Positions 27,216 through 36,565 of a stretch of 64,000 nt of DNA are shown in pieces; the stretch's first letter is position 1; the number at the start of each line of letters is the position of its first letter. The position numbers and the translations under genes are program-made. A model generated the notes under the pieces. That model was given only the letters and a program-made list of their open reading frames with translations. It was not told the origin of the DNA and did no database searches. Origin of the DNA: Oscillospiraceae bacterium (lineage in GTDB: Bacteria > Bacillota > Clostridia > Oscillospirales > Acutalibacteraceae). Location: contig SVOV01000003.1 of the NCBI GenBank assembly GCA_015066205.1, positions 1 through 64,000 on the forward strand, in the 5' to 3' direction.

Positions 27216-27823
27216 AATTTTATATAGCTCTTCTCGTAATGGGAATTCTTACACAGAACTTTGTTCTTTCAAAATTCCTCGGAATCTGTCCCTTCCTCGG
27301 TGTTTCAAAAAAGCTCAACACAGCAGTTGGTATGAGCGCCGCAGTTATTTTCGTTATGCTTCTTTCAACAGCAGTTACATATCCTCTTAATATGCTTCTT
27401 GAGAAAAACGGAATGGAATATCTCCAGACAATAGTTTTCATTCTCGTTATTGCAGCTCTCGTTCAGATGGTCGAGATCGTACTCAAGAAATATATGAAGC
27501 CCCTTTATAATGCTCTCGGCATTTATCTTCCTCTTATTACAACAAACTGTGCCGTTCTCGGTGTCGTTATTCTCAATATCGATAACATCGGAATCTACAG
27601 CGCACAGAATTACGGCTTTTTGCACTCAATGGTGAACTCCTTTGCTGCAGGCGCGGGCTTTATGCTTGCAATGGTGCTTTTTGCAGGAGTACGCTCCCGT
27701 CTTGAAACTGCAGATGTGCCTAAGGGCTTACAGGGACTCCCCATCACTCTTGTTTCCGCTTCAATAGTATCCTTAAGCTTCCTCGGCTTCGGCGGTATTG
27801 TTGAAGGCATGGGACTTATGTAA
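27212..27823 (+). CDS. rnfA: Electron transport complex subunit RnfA
   Basis: 203-residue six-helix membrane subunit related to RnfE. Conserved cysteines stand in LGICPFLGVS and TTNCAVLGV, the ligands of the Fe-S centre shared with RnfE. Start MKFYIALLVMGILTQNFVLSKFLG is typical. It begins inside the last codons of rnfE and is followed after 12 bases by rnfB. Confidence 0.96.
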   Translation: MKFYIALLVMGILTQNFVLSKFLGICPFLGVSKKLNTAVGMSAAVIFVMLLSTAVTYPLNMLLEKNGMEYLQTIVFILVIAALVQMVEIVLKKYMKPLYNALGIYLPLITTNCAVLGVVILNIDNIGIYSAQNYGFLHSMVNSFAAGAGFMLAMVLFAGVRSRLETADVPKGLQGLPITLVSASIVSLSFLGFGGIVEGMGLM

Positions 27824-27835
27824 GGAGGTGCCGTA

Positions 27836-28636
27836 ATGACTGAAATTTTATTTCCCGTTCTCATTGTTGCGGGTATAGGTCTTCTTGCAGGACTTCTTCT
27901 TGCAGTGCTTTCAAAAATTATGGCAGTTCCCGTTGATGAAAAGGAAGAAGCCATTACAGAGGTTCTTCCCGGTGCCAACTGCGGTGCCTGCGGCTTTTCA
28001 GGCTGTTCAGGCTATGCGTCAGCTCTTTCTAAGGGCGAAACAAAGGATACAGGACTTTGCGCCCCCGGCGGCAGTGAGGTTTCAGCTCAGATCGCTGAAA
28101 TTATGGGACTTGCCGCAACCTCTATAACCCCTATGGCTGCAGTTGTACGCTGTATGGGTAATGATGACTGCGCAAACAAAAAAATGGAATATTCAGGTGT
28201 TTCGAGCTGTAAAATGGCTTCTCAGCTTTTCGGCGGAGATAAGACCTGTATATACGGCTGTCTCGGTCTTGGTGACTGTCAGAGAGAATGTCCCTATGAT
28301 GCTATAAATATCTGTAACGGCATTGCAATCGTTTCAACCGAGCTTTGCAGAGCCTGTAAGAAATGCGTTGCCGCCTGTCCCAAGGGACTTATCGAGCTTA
28401 TGCCCAAGGAGGACATCAAAGCGGCTGTCCTTTGCAGAAACCACGATAAGGCCGCTATGGTCAAAAAAGAATGCTCGGCAGGCTGTCTTGGCTGTACAAA
28501 GTGCGTAAAGACCTGTCCCGAAGAAGCAATTACAATGGATAACGCAGTTGCAGTTGTTGACTATAACAAATGTACCGGCTGCGGTGCCTGTGTAGCCTCC
28601 TGTCCCAACAATACAATAAAGCTGTTAAACAAGTAA
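27836..28636 (+). CDS. rnfB: Electron transport complex subunit RnfB
   Basis: Ferredoxin-accepting subunit, 266 residues: membrane anchor (about 5-28), the 4Fe-4S motif LPGANCGACGFSGC, a Cys-rich middle (CMGNDDC, CKMASQ, CIYGCLGLGDCQRECPY) and ferredoxin clusters CRACKKCVAACPKG, CLGCTKCVKTCPEE and CTGCGACVASCPNN. GGAGGTG precedes ATG by five bases. It completes the Rnf set; a short GC-rich stem without T-run follows, so readthrough into uxaC is possible. Confidence 0.96.
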   Translation: MTEILFPVLIVAGIGLLAGLLLAVLSKIMAVPVDEKEEAITEVLPGANCGACGFSGCSGYASALSKGETKDTGLCAPGGSEVSAQIAEIMGLAATSITPMAAVVRCMGNDDCANKKMEYSGVSSCKMASQLFGGDKTCIYGCLGLGDCQRECPYDAINICNGIAIVSTELCRACKKCVAACPKGLIELMPKEDIKAAVLCRNHDKAAMVKKECSAGCLGCTKCVKTCPEEAITMDNAVAVVDYNKCTGCGACVASCPNNTIKLLNK

Positions 28637-28675
28637 CCCTGCCGGAAAGCAGGCTCTGAAAAAGGAGTTCCCGTT

Positions 28676-30076
28676 ATGAAAAGATTTATGGATAAAGATT
28701 TTCTTCTGTCAACCGATACTGCAAAAAAGCTTTTTGCAGCCGCAAATGAAGAGCCGATCTTCGACTGGCACTGCCATCTTCCTCCCAAGGATATTTATGA
28801 AAATAAAACGCCCCGCGATATAGCCGAGCTCTGGCTTGCCGCTGACCATTACAAATGGAGAGGTATGAGAGGCGTAGGCATTGACGAGGAATTCATAACG
28901 GGCAGTAAAACTCCTTATGAAAAATTCAAGGCTTGGGCATCCGCTATGCCCAATTTCATAGGAAATCCCCTTTATCACTGGACTCATCTTGAGCTTCAGA
29001 GGTATTTCGGGATCTACGAGACTCTCAATGAAAAAACTGCCGATATGATATGGGAAAAGGCAAACAAAATGATTTCAGAGGGCGGCTTTACTCCGAGAGA
29101 GCTCATTGAAAAGTCGAATGTTTACTGCGTATGCACAACCGATGACCCCGCAGACACACTCGAATATCACAAGCTTCTGAAAGAAGATAATAGCTTTTCA
29201 TGTAAGGTGCTTCCCGCTTTCCGTCCCGATAAGGCACTCGCCGTTGAAGCTCCCGCATTTCTTCCCTGGCTGCATACTCTGGAGGAGGCTTGCGGAAAAA
29301 AGATAGAAACTTATGCCGCACTTAAAAGTGCTCTTCTTGAAAGAATCGAATTATTCGCAGAGATGGGTTGCCGCGCAACCGACCACGCCTTTACCCCCGT
29401 ACCCTATGTCAGAATGGATGACAGCGAAATTGAAAATGTATTCTCTAAAGCACTGAACGGGGAGAAGCTTTCGGAATATGAAGCCGAGGGCTACAGAACA
29501 GAGCTTTTCCGCTTCCTTGCAAAGGAATATTACAAAAAGGGCTGGGGAATGGAGATTCACATCGGGCCTATGAGAAACAACAACACAAGAATGTTCAAAA
29601 AGCTCGGTCCCGATGCAGGCTTTGACTCTATTTCAGACAATGAGGTAGCTTATAAGCTCTCCCGTCTTCTTGACTCGCTTGATGAAGAGGGCTGTCTTCC
29701 CAAAACAGTTCTTTTCACATTAAACCCGAAGGACAATTATGTTCTCGGAACTATGCTCGGAAACTTCCAGTCCTCTGAAGCCGCATCAAAGATACAGTTC
29801 GGCACAGCCTGGTGGTTCAATGACAACATTGACGGTATGAGAGAGCAGATAAAGGCACTCGGAAACCTCGGTGTCCTTTCAAAGTTCATCGGAATGGTTA
29901 CTGACTCCCGTTCCTTCCTTTCATACCCCAGACACGAATATTTCAGAAGAATCGTCTGTGAATTCATAGGAAACCTTGTTGAAAACGGCGAATATCCCGT
30001 TGACCTTGATTTCCTTTCAGATGCTGTAAGAGATATAGCGTTCAGAAATGCCAAAACCTATTTTTCTCTTGACTGA
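28676..30076 (+). CDS. uxaC: Glucuronate isomerase
   Basis: Isomerises D-glucuronate to D-fructuronate (and galacturonate to tagaturonate) in uronate catabolism. 466 residues of the amidohydrolase-like family with DWHCHLPP (metal His), ADHYKWRGMR, IHIGPMRNNN and the C-terminal SRSFLSYPRHEYFRR. Ribosome site AAGGAG lies before ATG. It is not next to other uronate genes; it follows rnfB by 39 bases. Its presence implies growth on pectin or host glucuronides. Confidence 0.95.
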   Translation: MKRFMDKDFLLSTDTAKKLFAAANEEPIFDWHCHLPPKDIYENKTPRDIAELWLAADHYKWRGMRGVGIDEEFITGSKTPYEKFKAWASAMPNFIGNPLYHWTHLELQRYFGIYETLNEKTADMIWEKANKMISEGGFTPRELIEKSNVYCVCTTDDPADTLEYHKLLKEDNSFSCKVLPAFRPDKALAVEAPAFLPWLHTLEEACGKKIETYAALKSALLERIELFAEMGCRATDHAFTPVPYVRMDDSEIENVFSKALNGEKLSEYEAEGYRTELFRFLAKEYYKKGWGMEIHIGPMRNNNTRMFKKLGPDAGFDSISDNEVAYKLSRLLDSLDEEGCLPKTVLFTLNPKDNYVLGTMLGNFQSSEAASKIQFGTAWWFNDNIDGMREQIKALGNLGVLSKFIGMVTDSRSFLSYPRHEYFRRIVCEFIGNLVENGEYPVDLDFLSDAVRDIAFRNAKTYFSLD

Positions 30077-30140
30077 TTTAAGTTAACATTCAGTTTCATA
30101 GCTTTTAATATAACCGAAAACTGAAATAGGAGAATAACAA

Positions 30141-30575
30141 ATGAACATACTTCGATTTTTGACCCCTAAAATAGAAGTTGAATATATTAATTATTCCAGC
30201 ACGGTAAGACAGGGATTGGAAAAAATGAAATATCACGGATATTCCGCTATCCCCGTTATTGATGATGAGGGACATTATAAGGGTACCGTAACAGAGGGTG
30301 ACTTTCTCTGGTCGCTCTATAATGAAAGCAATCCCGATCTTAAAAAGCTGGAAAAAACAGAGCTGAAAACCATAATCAGACACGATTATCAGCCCGTAAA
30401 GGCATCCGCCTCCATAGACGAGATCCTTACCCGCGCATATAATCAGAATTTTGTTCCCGTAGTGGATGACAGAGGTGTATTTATAGGTATTATAAAAAGA
30501 AAAGATATAATAAGATACCTTGCAGGAATCAGAATAGACCTCCCCGATCAGTCACAGATCCCCGTTCTTACATAA
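30141..30575 (+). CDS. CBS-domain pair protein, CbpB/YkuL-like
   Basis: 144 residues made of two CBS motifs: YHGYSAIPVIDDEGHYKGTV (about 31-50) and NFVPVVDDRGVFIGII (about 107-122). Such stand-alone pairs bind adenine nucleotides; the Bacillus and Listeria relatives bind c-di-AMP, which is possible but not shown here. AGGAG precedes ATG by eight bases. A terminator follows at once. Confidence 0.82.
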   Translation: MNILRFLTPKIEVEYINYSSTVRQGLEKMKYHGYSAIPVIDDEGHYKGTVTEGDFLWSLYNESNPDLKKLEKTELKTIIRHDYQPVKASASIDEILTRAYNQNFVPVVDDRGVFIGIIKRKDIIRYLAGIRIDLPDQSQIPVLT

Positions 30576-30589
30576 CAAAAAAACACTCA

Positions 30590-30620
30590 GACGACGAAGC
30601 TTCAGGCTCCGTCGTTTTTT
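30590..30620 (+). terminator. Intrinsic terminator after the CBS gene
   Basis: ACGACG pairs with CGTCGT, continued by AGC/GCT after one mismatch, and TTTTTT follows. The interspersed repeat starts immediately after the T-run. Confidence 0.85.
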
Positions 30621-30764
30621 AATATATAGGAAATTGCTCGCATTGTGAGCAATTTAGCTTATAATTCGCCTGCGGCGTATTGAATGACGCAAGCTTATTA
30701 AACAAGAAACACCTACAGCCCCCAAGATTGGGGGAGTTGACAAATCGTAAGATTTTTTCTTATT
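30621..30764 (+). repeat. Interspersed structured repeat, copy 1
   Basis: About 145 bases nearly identical to copy 2 (31990-32138). It contains AAATTGCTC/GAGCAATTT (9-bp stem), a GCC/GGC-containing middle, CCCCCAA/TTGGGGG (7-bp stem) and a final AAATC/GATTT hairpin running into TTTTTTC. It has no reading frame of note. Flanks: the CBS gene terminator on the left and the metallophosphatase gene 147 bases to the right. Confidence 0.85.
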
Positions 30765-30812
30765 AAGAGAAAACATAAGAGAGTTATAAAATATGTAAAA
30801 GCGGTGATCACA

Positions 30813-30852
30813 GCAACAAAAACCGCAACAAAAATGTGCGGTTTTTTGTTGC
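30813..30852. other. Long hairpin in the metallophosphatase leader region
   Basis: GCAACAAAAACCGCA and TGCGGTTTTTTGTTGC pair over 15 bases with one bulged T. It lies 59 bases before the gene at 30912 and just after repeat copy 1. There is no separate T-tract, so it may be a leader structure. With the terminator and the repeat it fills the 336-base gap between genes. Confidence 0.6.
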
Positions 30853-30911
30853 ATTATCAGTTGTGAGATGATAAACTTGAGATATAAACCCTTTACTAAA
30901 GGAGCATATCT

Positions 30912-31847
30912 ATGAATAAATACTTATATAACAACATAAGGCTCTGCGCTACCATTGTTTCGGATACTCATATTGATGAGAAAAACCCGACAAAATGGTA
31001 TCCTATGGTTCTTCTTATGAGAGCTCTGAAATTCGCTGAAAGCAATAATTCGGATGTTTTTCTGACCGTTGGAGATACCACTTCAAGAGGAAGCCGTAAC
31101 AACTGGGAGCTGACAAGAACCTGCTTCAGAAAAGTCCCCGATGCCGCAAAAAAGATCATGCTTACAATAGGCAATCACGACGGCTGGTGTGACGGTGAAT
31201 TTGACGAAGCTATGAATGAATACTATTCTGCATATAATGACATCTGTAAGAGAAAAATTGACACGCCCTATTTTTCCGAAATTATAAACGGATATTATTT
31301 CATCTGTATCGGAACAGATTCTGACAGCGGCTGTGAGGCTTCCATAAGCGACAGACAGATGGATTGGTTCAGACAAGAAATGAAAAAAGCAGGAGAAACA
31401 AATAAACCCATTTTTGTTTTCTGCCATCAGTCCCTGAATCAGCGCCACGGACTTCCCCGCACCTGGGACCGTCACGAGGATCCCAACCGTCCTCTTACTG
31501 ACGGCGGAATCGGTGACAGAAGCGACGAGGTCGCAGAGATCCTAAAGTCATATAAGAATGTTTATTATTTCAGCGGACACTCCCATATGGGGCTTTGCGG
31601 TGAGGATATGAAAGCGGCAGAGGGCTATTCCAGCTTTGAAGAGGAGGACGGAGTTACTCTCGTCAATCTCCCCTCTCTTTCCTGCGGCAACCATCACGGC
31701 GAGATGCAGGGCACAGGAATAGGTCTTCAGCTTGAAATATATGAAGACAGAGTAATACTTCGTCCCGTAAACATCATCACACGCAGATTTATAACAAAGC
31801 TCAACATAAAAAACAAAAAGCCCTATCACGAAAACATAATAAAATAA
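30912..31847 (+). CDS. Calcineurin-like metallophosphoesterase
   Basis: 311 residues with the full set of metal-binding motifs: VSDTHID (about 16-22), TVGDTTSRG, TIGNHDGW, FCHQSL and FSGHSHMG. No signal peptide is visible, so it is probably cytosolic. The substrate is unknown; the overall layout resembles phosphodiesterases of the Icc/YaeI-like group. AAAGGAG precedes ATG. It is alone between two repeat copies and ends with a terminator. Confidence 0.85.
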   Translation: MNKYLYNNIRLCATIVSDTHIDEKNPTKWYPMVLLMRALKFAESNNSDVFLTVGDTTSRGSRNNWELTRTCFRKVPDAAKKIMLTIGNHDGWCDGEFDEAMNEYYSAYNDICKRKIDTPYFSEIINGYYFICIGTDSDSGCEASISDRQMDWFRQEMKKAGETNKPIFVFCHQSLNQRHGLPRTWDRHEDPNRPLTDGGIGDRSDEVAEILKSYKNVYYFSGHSHMGLCGEDMKAAEGYSSFEEEDGVTLVNLPSLSCGNHHGEMQGTGIGLQLEIYEDRVILRPVNIITRRFITKLNIKNKKPYHENIIK

Positions 31848-31961
31848 TTACAAAAATATTTGCTGTTTTTTTACTCATAAGCAGTAAAGTCTGTCGGCAT
31901 TGTCATCATAGGCACAATAAACTCATCCCAATAAATTCATTTTTATTCTGCATTAAAAAAA

Positions 31962-31989
31962 GCTCAGGATCTCTCCTGAGCATTTTTTT
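31962..31989. terminator. Bidirectional intrinsic terminator
   Basis: GCTCAGGA and TCCTGAGC pair around TCTC, with AAAAAA before and ATTTTTTT after, so it can serve the metallophosphatase (plus) and gpmI (minus). The interspersed repeat begins in its T-run. Confidence 0.88.
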
Positions 31990-32138
31990 AATATATAGGA
32001 AATTGCTCGCGTTGTGAGCAATTTAGCTTATAATTCGGCTGCGGCGTATTGAATGACGCAAGCTTATTAAACAAGAAACACCTACAGCCCCCAAGACCCA
32101 GGGTAGGGGGTTGACAAATCGTAAGATTTTTTCTTATT
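31990..32138 (+). repeat. Interspersed structured repeat, copy 2
   Basis: Nearly identical to copy 1 except in the C-rich hairpin, where the inner part is CCCAGGG instead of the shorter copy 1 form; pairing is kept. Its right end supplies the gpmI stop codon (TAA at 32136-32134). Same left boundary, directly after a terminator T-run. Confidence 0.85.
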
Positions 32139-33648
32139 TGATAAGACTTTCGCCTGTCATTTCCTTGGGCTGAGGAAGTCCCATGACCTTAAGCATTGTG
32201 GGACAGATATCAGCAAGTCTGCCGCCCTCCTTAAGCTCGCAGGGATAACCTACAACGCAGAAAGGAACGGGATTTGTTGTATGAGGAGTAAAGGGGTTGC
32301 CGTCGTCACCGATCATTCTGTCGGCATTGCCGTGGTCTGCAGTAATGAAGCAGACACCGCCCATTTCAAGAGTAGCATTGACTACATCGCCTACGCACTC
32401 GTCAACTGCTTCAACTGCCTTTACAGCTGCTTCCCATACACCTGTATGACCTACCATATCGCAGTTTGCGAAATTAAGAATAACAGCATCATATTCACCG
32501 CTTCTGATCTTTTCGCATACAGCATCTCTTACGGGGTATGCGCTCATTTCGGGCTGAAGATCAAAAGTGGGAACATCGGGTGACTGAATAAGGATTCTGT
32601 CTTCACCCTTGAAGGTCTTTTCCTCACCGCCGTTAAAGAAGAAGGTTACATGAGCATACTTCTGTGTTTCAGCAATTCTCAGCTGTGTTTTATCCATATC
32701 CTGAAGATATTCACCGAAGGTCTTTGTAAGCTCCTCGGGAGGGAATGCAACGGATACATTGGGCATTGTTTCGTCATACTGTGTCATACAAACGAAATTA
32801 AGGGGGAAGAAGCCGTTCTTTCTCTCGAAGCCGTCAAAAGCGGGATCAACAAAGGTACGGGTGATCTGTCTTGCTCTGTCAGGACGGAAATTGAAGAAAA
32901 CAACGCTGTCATTCTCTTTGATCGTGCCTTCCTTATTTACAACAGTGGGAACGATGAATTCATCGGTTACTTCCCTTTCATAGGATCTCTGCATTGAGCC
33001 TACAGCATCACTGTCCTGGAGTCCCTCACCGTAAACAAATGCGGCATAAGCCTTTTCAACTCTGTCCCATGCAAAGTCACGGTCCATAGCGAAAAATCTG
33101 CCTGTAATGGTTGCGATCTTGCCCACGCCGAGCTCCTTACACTTATTCTCAACATCAGCAATAAAGCCCTTACCTGATGTAACGGAAACATCTCTTCCGT
33201 CCATTATACAATGAACATAGACCTTATCAAGACCGTAATTCTTTGCCATTTCAAGAAGACCGAAAAGGTGCTCGATGTGGCTATGTACACCGCCGTCGGA
33301 AAGAAGACCCATAAGATGAAGAGCCGTGCCGTTCTTCTTACAGCTTTCCATAGCGGAAATAAGAGCGGGGATATTGAAGAAATCGCCGTCCTTGATGGAC
33401 TTTGAGATCTTGACAAGCATCTGATAAACAACTCTGCCCGCACCGATATTGGTATGTCCTACCTCGGAGTTACCCATCTGACCGTCGGGAAGACCTACAT
33501 CAAGACCGGAAGCTCCGATTGTTGTAAAGGGATTTTCAGAGAAGAACTTGTCAAGATTGGGAGTTTTTGCAAATTTTATGGCGTTACCTTCGTCACAGTT
33601 TCTGATACCGAAGCCGTCCATAATACATAAAACAACAGGTTTTTTCAT
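32134..33648 (-). CDS. gpmI: 2,3-bisphosphoglycerate-independent phosphoglycerate mutase
   Basis: Interconverts 3- and 2-phosphoglycerate in glycolysis using Mn. 504 residues, alkaline-phosphatase superfamily: N-terminal MDGFGI with a metal Asp, catalytic Ser61 in GQMGNSEVGHTNIG, HCIMDGRDV, FNFRPDRARQ and the C-terminal TADHGNADRM. Last gene of the pgk-tpiA-gpmI operon. The final codons and stop run into an interspersed repeat, so the C-terminus may have been re-set by that element. Confidence 0.96.
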   Translation of the reverse strand: MKKPVVLCIMDGFGIRNCDEGNAIKFAKTPNLDKFFSENPFTTIGASGLDVGLPDGQMGNSEVGHTNIGAGRVVYQMLVKISKSIKDGDFFNIPALISAMESCKKNGTALHLMGLLSDGGVHSHIEHLFGLLEMAKNYGLDKVYVHCIMDGRDVSVTSGKGFIADVENKCKELGVGKIATITGRFFAMDRDFAWDRVEKAYAAFVYGEGLQDSDAVGSMQRSYEREVTDEFIVPTVVNKEGTIKENDSVVFFNFRPDRARQITRTFVDPAFDGFERKNGFFPLNFVCMTQYDETMPNVSVAFPPEELTKTFGEYLQDMDKTQLRIAETQKYAHVTFFFNGGEEKTFKGEDRILIQSPDVPTFDLQPEMSAYPVRDAVCEKIRSGEYDAVILNFANCDMVGHTGVWEAAVKAVEAVDECVGDVVNATLEMGGVCFITADHGNADRMIGDDGNPFTPHTTNPVPFCVVGYPCELKEGGRLADICPTMLKVMGLPQPKEMTGESLIK

Positions 33649-33673
33649 TATTTTTACCTCTTATAAAATGTAA

Positions 33674-33694
33674 GGGACGTGTTTTTACCGTCCC
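33674..33694. other. Small hairpin between tpiA and gpmI
   Basis: GGGACG and CGTCCC pair around a 9-base loop in the 93-base gap. No clean T-run follows on the minus strand, so it is more likely a processing or stability element than a terminator. Confidence 0.4.
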
Positions 33695-33741
33695 GTACAA
33701 AAAATCAATTAAACAACCGTTTTTGTGTTTTCTGATGCCGA

Positions 33742-34509
33742 TTATTTGGAAGCTGCCTTTACGATAACGGAGAAATCTTCAGCCTTAAGAGAAGCACCGC
33801 CGATAAGTCCGCCGTCAACATTGATCTTTGAAACAAGTTCATCAGCATTCTTTGCATTCATTGAACCGCCGTACTGAATTGTTACTGTTTCAGCCACATC
33901 AGCGCCGTAAGCTTCAGCAATAGCAGCTCTGCAGAAGCCGTTTCCTTCGTCAGCCTGCTCGGGAGTTGCAACAACACCTGTGCCGATAGCCCATACGGGC
34001 TCGTAAGCTACGATAACATTCTTAAGCTGTTCAGCAGTTACATTTGTAAGAGCCATCTTTGTCTGGAACTTAAGAAGAGTTTCTGTATAGCCAAGCTCTC
34101 TCTGTTCAAGTGTTTCACCTACACATACGATGGGCTTAAGACCTGCTTCAAGAGCAGCAAGAGTACGAAGGTTTACAGTCTGATCTGTTTCACCGAAATA
34201 CTGTCTTCTTTCGCTGTGTCCGATAACAACATATTCAACACCGAGTTCGGTGAGCATATTTGCAGCAATTTCGCCTGTATATGCGCCTGAAGCCTTGAAA
34301 TGTACATTTTCTGCACCGATCTTTATGTTTGAGCCCTTTGCAGCTTCAACAGCAGCAGGAATGTCAACAAAAGGAACGCAAAGAACGACCTCACAGTCCG
34401 CATCCTTTACAAGGGGCTTCATTTCTTCGATAAGAGCCTTTGCCTCTGCGGGAGTTTTATTCATTTTCCAGTTACCTGCGATAACTGCTTTTCTGAGTTC
34501 TTTTTTCAT
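33742..34509 (-). CDS. tpiA: Triosephosphate isomerase
   Basis: Interconverts dihydroxyacetone phosphate and glyceraldehyde 3-phosphate. 255 residues with GNWKMN (catalytic Lys), GHSERRQYF (catalytic His), AYEPVWAIGTG (catalytic Glu) and the phosphate loop YGGSMNAKN. GGAGG precedes ATG by eight bases. It lies between pgk and gpmI; a terminator-like hairpin stands in the pgk-tpiA gap. Confidence 0.97.
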   Translation of the reverse strand: MKKELRKAVIAGNWKMNKTPAEAKALIEEMKPLVKDADCEVVLCVPFVDIPAAVEAAKGSNIKIGAENVHFKASGAYTGEIAANMLTELGVEYVVIGHSERRQYFGETDQTVNLRTLAALEAGLKPIVCVGETLEQRELGYTETLLKFQTKMALTNVTAEQLKNVIVAYEPVWAIGTGVVATPEQADEGNGFCRAAIAEAYGADVAETVTIQYGGSMNAKNADELVSKINVDGGLIGGASLKAEDFSVIVKAASK

Positions 34510-34521
34510 TTTATTATCCTC

Positions 34522-34556
34522 CGAAAAATCGGTTTACCGCAAAAAACGGTAAACCG
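34522..34556 (-). terminator. Attenuator-like hairpin between pgk and tpiA
   Basis: On the minus strand CGGTTTACCG and CGGTAAACCG form a 10-bp stem followed by ATTTTT, directly upstream of the tpiA ribosome site. It probably causes partial termination and sets pgk above tpiA and gpmI expression. Confidence 0.7.
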
Positions 34557-34570
34557 TCATTTTATTTTAA

Positions 34571-35761
34571 TTATTTCTCGTCAATGCAAGCAATACCGGG
34601 AAGAACCTTACCCTCGAGGTATTCAAGAGATGCACCGCCGCCTGTGGAGATGTGGCTCATCTTGTCAGAGAAGCCGAGCTTCTTAACAGCTGCTGCGGAA
34701 TCACCGCCGCCGATGATGGAGATAGAGCCTGATTCTGCAACTGCCTTAGCAACTGCAATTGTACCTGAAGCGAAGTTTTCCCATTCGGAAACACCCATAG
34801 GTCCGTTCCAGATAACTGTGCCGGCGCCCTTAACTGCGTCAGAGAAAAGCTTTTCTGTTGCGGGACCGATGTCAAGACCCATCCAGCCGTCGGGGATCTC
34901 ATCGGAATTTACAAGCATATGCTCAGTATCGGGAGCATATTCCTTACCTACACGGTTATCCTGAGGAATAAGGAACTTAACGCCCTTTTCCTGTGCCTTA
35001 GCCATAAGGCTCTTTGCAAGCTCAACCTTATCTTCTTCGCAGATAGAAGTACCTACATGATGACCGAGAGCGCGCATAAATGTATATGCCATACCGCCGC
35101 CGATGATAAGAGTGTCGCACTTGTCGATAAGGTTTTCAATAACACCGATCTTATCGGAAACCTTTGCACCGCCGAGGATAGCTACAAGAGGTCTCTTGGG
35201 ATTCTCAAGAGCGCCGCCGATGAACTGAATCTCCTTCTGGATAAGATAGCCTACTGCAGAGGGAAGATAATCAGCAACACCTGCAGTTGAGGAGTGAGCT
35301 CTGTGTGCAGAGCCGAAAGCATCGTTTACAAAAATATCAGCAAGAGCTGCAAACTTCTTTGAGAGCTCTTCATCATTCTTTGTTTCGCCCTTTTCAAAAC
35401 GGACATTTTCAAGAAGGATAGCTTCGCCTTCCTTAACTTCAGCGGCAAGTGCCTGTGCACTTTCGCCTACTACATCGGAAGCAAGCTTAACCTCAAAGCC
35501 GAGAAGCTCGGAAAGACGGGCAGCAACGGGAGCCATTGAGAATTCGGGATTGAATTCGCCCTTGGGACGGCCGAGGTGAGAGCAAAGGATAACCTTTGCA
35601 CCGTTATCAAGAAGATACTTGATGGTAGGAAGAGAAGCTACGATTCTCTTGTCACTGGTGATAACACCGTTTTCCATCTTAACATTAAAATCGCAACGGA
35701 CAAGAACCTTTTTGCCTTTGACAGCGATATCTTCAACTGTCTTTTTGTTGAGTGCACTCAT
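34571..35761 (-). CDS. pgk: Phosphoglycerate kinase
   Basis: Makes ATP from 1,3-bisphosphoglycerate in lower glycolysis. 396 residues with [19 protein letters not shown], the hinge and nucleotide region [10 protein letters not shown] and the C-terminal GGGDSAAAV plus [18 protein letters not shown] before ATG. First gene of the glycolytic operon, with a recognisable promoter about 57 bases upstream. Confidence 0.97.
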   Translation of the reverse strand: MSALNKKTVEDIAVKGKKVLVRCDFNVKMENGVITSDKRIVASLPTIKYLLDNGAKVILCSHLGRPKGEFNPEFSMAPVAARLSELLGFEVKLASDVVGESAQALAAEVKEGEAILLENVRFEKGETKNDEELSKKFAALADIFVNDAFGSAHRAHSSTAGVADYLPSAVGYLIQKEIQFIGGALENPKRPLVAILGGAKVSDKIGVIENLIDKCDTLIIGGGMAYTFMRALGHHVGTSICEEDKVELAKSLMAKAQEKGVKFLIPQDNRVGKEYAPDTEHMLVNSDEIPDGWMGLDIGPATEKLFSDAVKGAGTVIWNGPMGVSEWENFASGTIAVAKAVAESGSISIIGGGDSAAAVKKLGFSDKMSHISTGGGASLEYLEGKVLPGIACIDEK

Positions 35762-35817
35762 TGAAATTTCTCCTTTTATTTTAGGTTTAATTTTTAACTG
35801 ATTTATTTACCTTGCAT

Positions 35818-35846
35818 ATTTTACAACAATGTTAAAAAATTATCAA
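35818..35846 (-). promoter_or_regulatory. Promoter of the pgk-tpiA-gpmI operon
   Basis: On the minus strand TTGATA, a 17-base spacer and TAAAAT, with very AT-rich flanks. Confidence 0.65.
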
Positions 35847-35911
35847 TTATTAAAATATACAAAGATATATCCTGACAATAAAATAATTTGTAAAAACCTT
35901 TGTATTCGGTC

Positions 35912-36526
35912 TCAGTTACTCCAGAAAAGATAGCCGTCAAGAAGCACCGCTCTTACGGGAGATGCCTCAACGCCCTGAATCTTAAGAGGCAGTGCCGCAA
36001 GGAAATATTTTCCCGGCTTTACAGAGGATAAGTCAAGGTTTTCAAGAACTGCAATGCCTTCTCCGAGAATGGCACGGTGGGGATTTTTCTGATCGGCAGG
36101 GCTTCCTATGGAATTTGAATCAATTCCGATAAGCTCATATCCGAGATATGCCGCCGCTTCGGCACCTGTTTTTTCAAAAAAAGCCTTTTCACCGCTTTTT
36201 ATAAGAACTCTCTTTTCATATTTAGGAAAGCATCTGTCAACGACAGAGCCTGTGATCATCGGCTCATCGACCTCTATGACACAGCACTCTCCGATGAATT
36301 TTTCCAACGGAACATTGTTTATGGTGCTGCCGTTATTTATAAAATGAAGCGGTGCATCGGCATGGGTGCCGGCGTGAAGAGTTGCGGAAAGCTTTGCCAT
36401 ATTACAGCTGTCCCCCGCTGATATACTGGAAAAAACAGAAAGCTCAGGCTGAGGGTCCCCCGGATAGGGCTCGGTTGTGATCATATCCTTTGTAATATCA
36501 ATTATCTTAAGCTCCGTAAAAATCAC
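35912..36526 (-). CDS. Cyclase-family metal hydrolase (kynurenine formamidase-like)
   Basis: 204 residues. The signature LHAGTHADAPLHF near residue 52 marks the cyclase/arylformamidase family, whose His and Asp residues bind Zn or Mn. DITKDM near the start and GIDSNSIG in the middle are also family-like. The substrate is unknown; no tryptophan catabolism genes are near. The frame starts with GTG at 36526; there is no clear ribosome site, so the start is uncertain by a few codons. Confidence 0.78.
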   Translation of the reverse strand: MIFTELKIIDITKDMITTEPYPGDPQPELSVFSSISAGDSCNMAKLSATLHAGTHADAPLHFINNGSTINNVPLEKFIGECCVIEVDEPMITGSVVDRCFPKYEKRVLIKSGEKAFFEKTGAEAAAYLGYELIGIDSNSIGSPADQKNPHRAILGEGIAVLENLDLSSVKPGKYFLAALPLKIQGVEASPVRAVLLDGYLFWSN

Positions 36527-36565
36527 CGCCTGTCAAAAATTTCCGTCTGAAAGAAGAGAGGAGAA

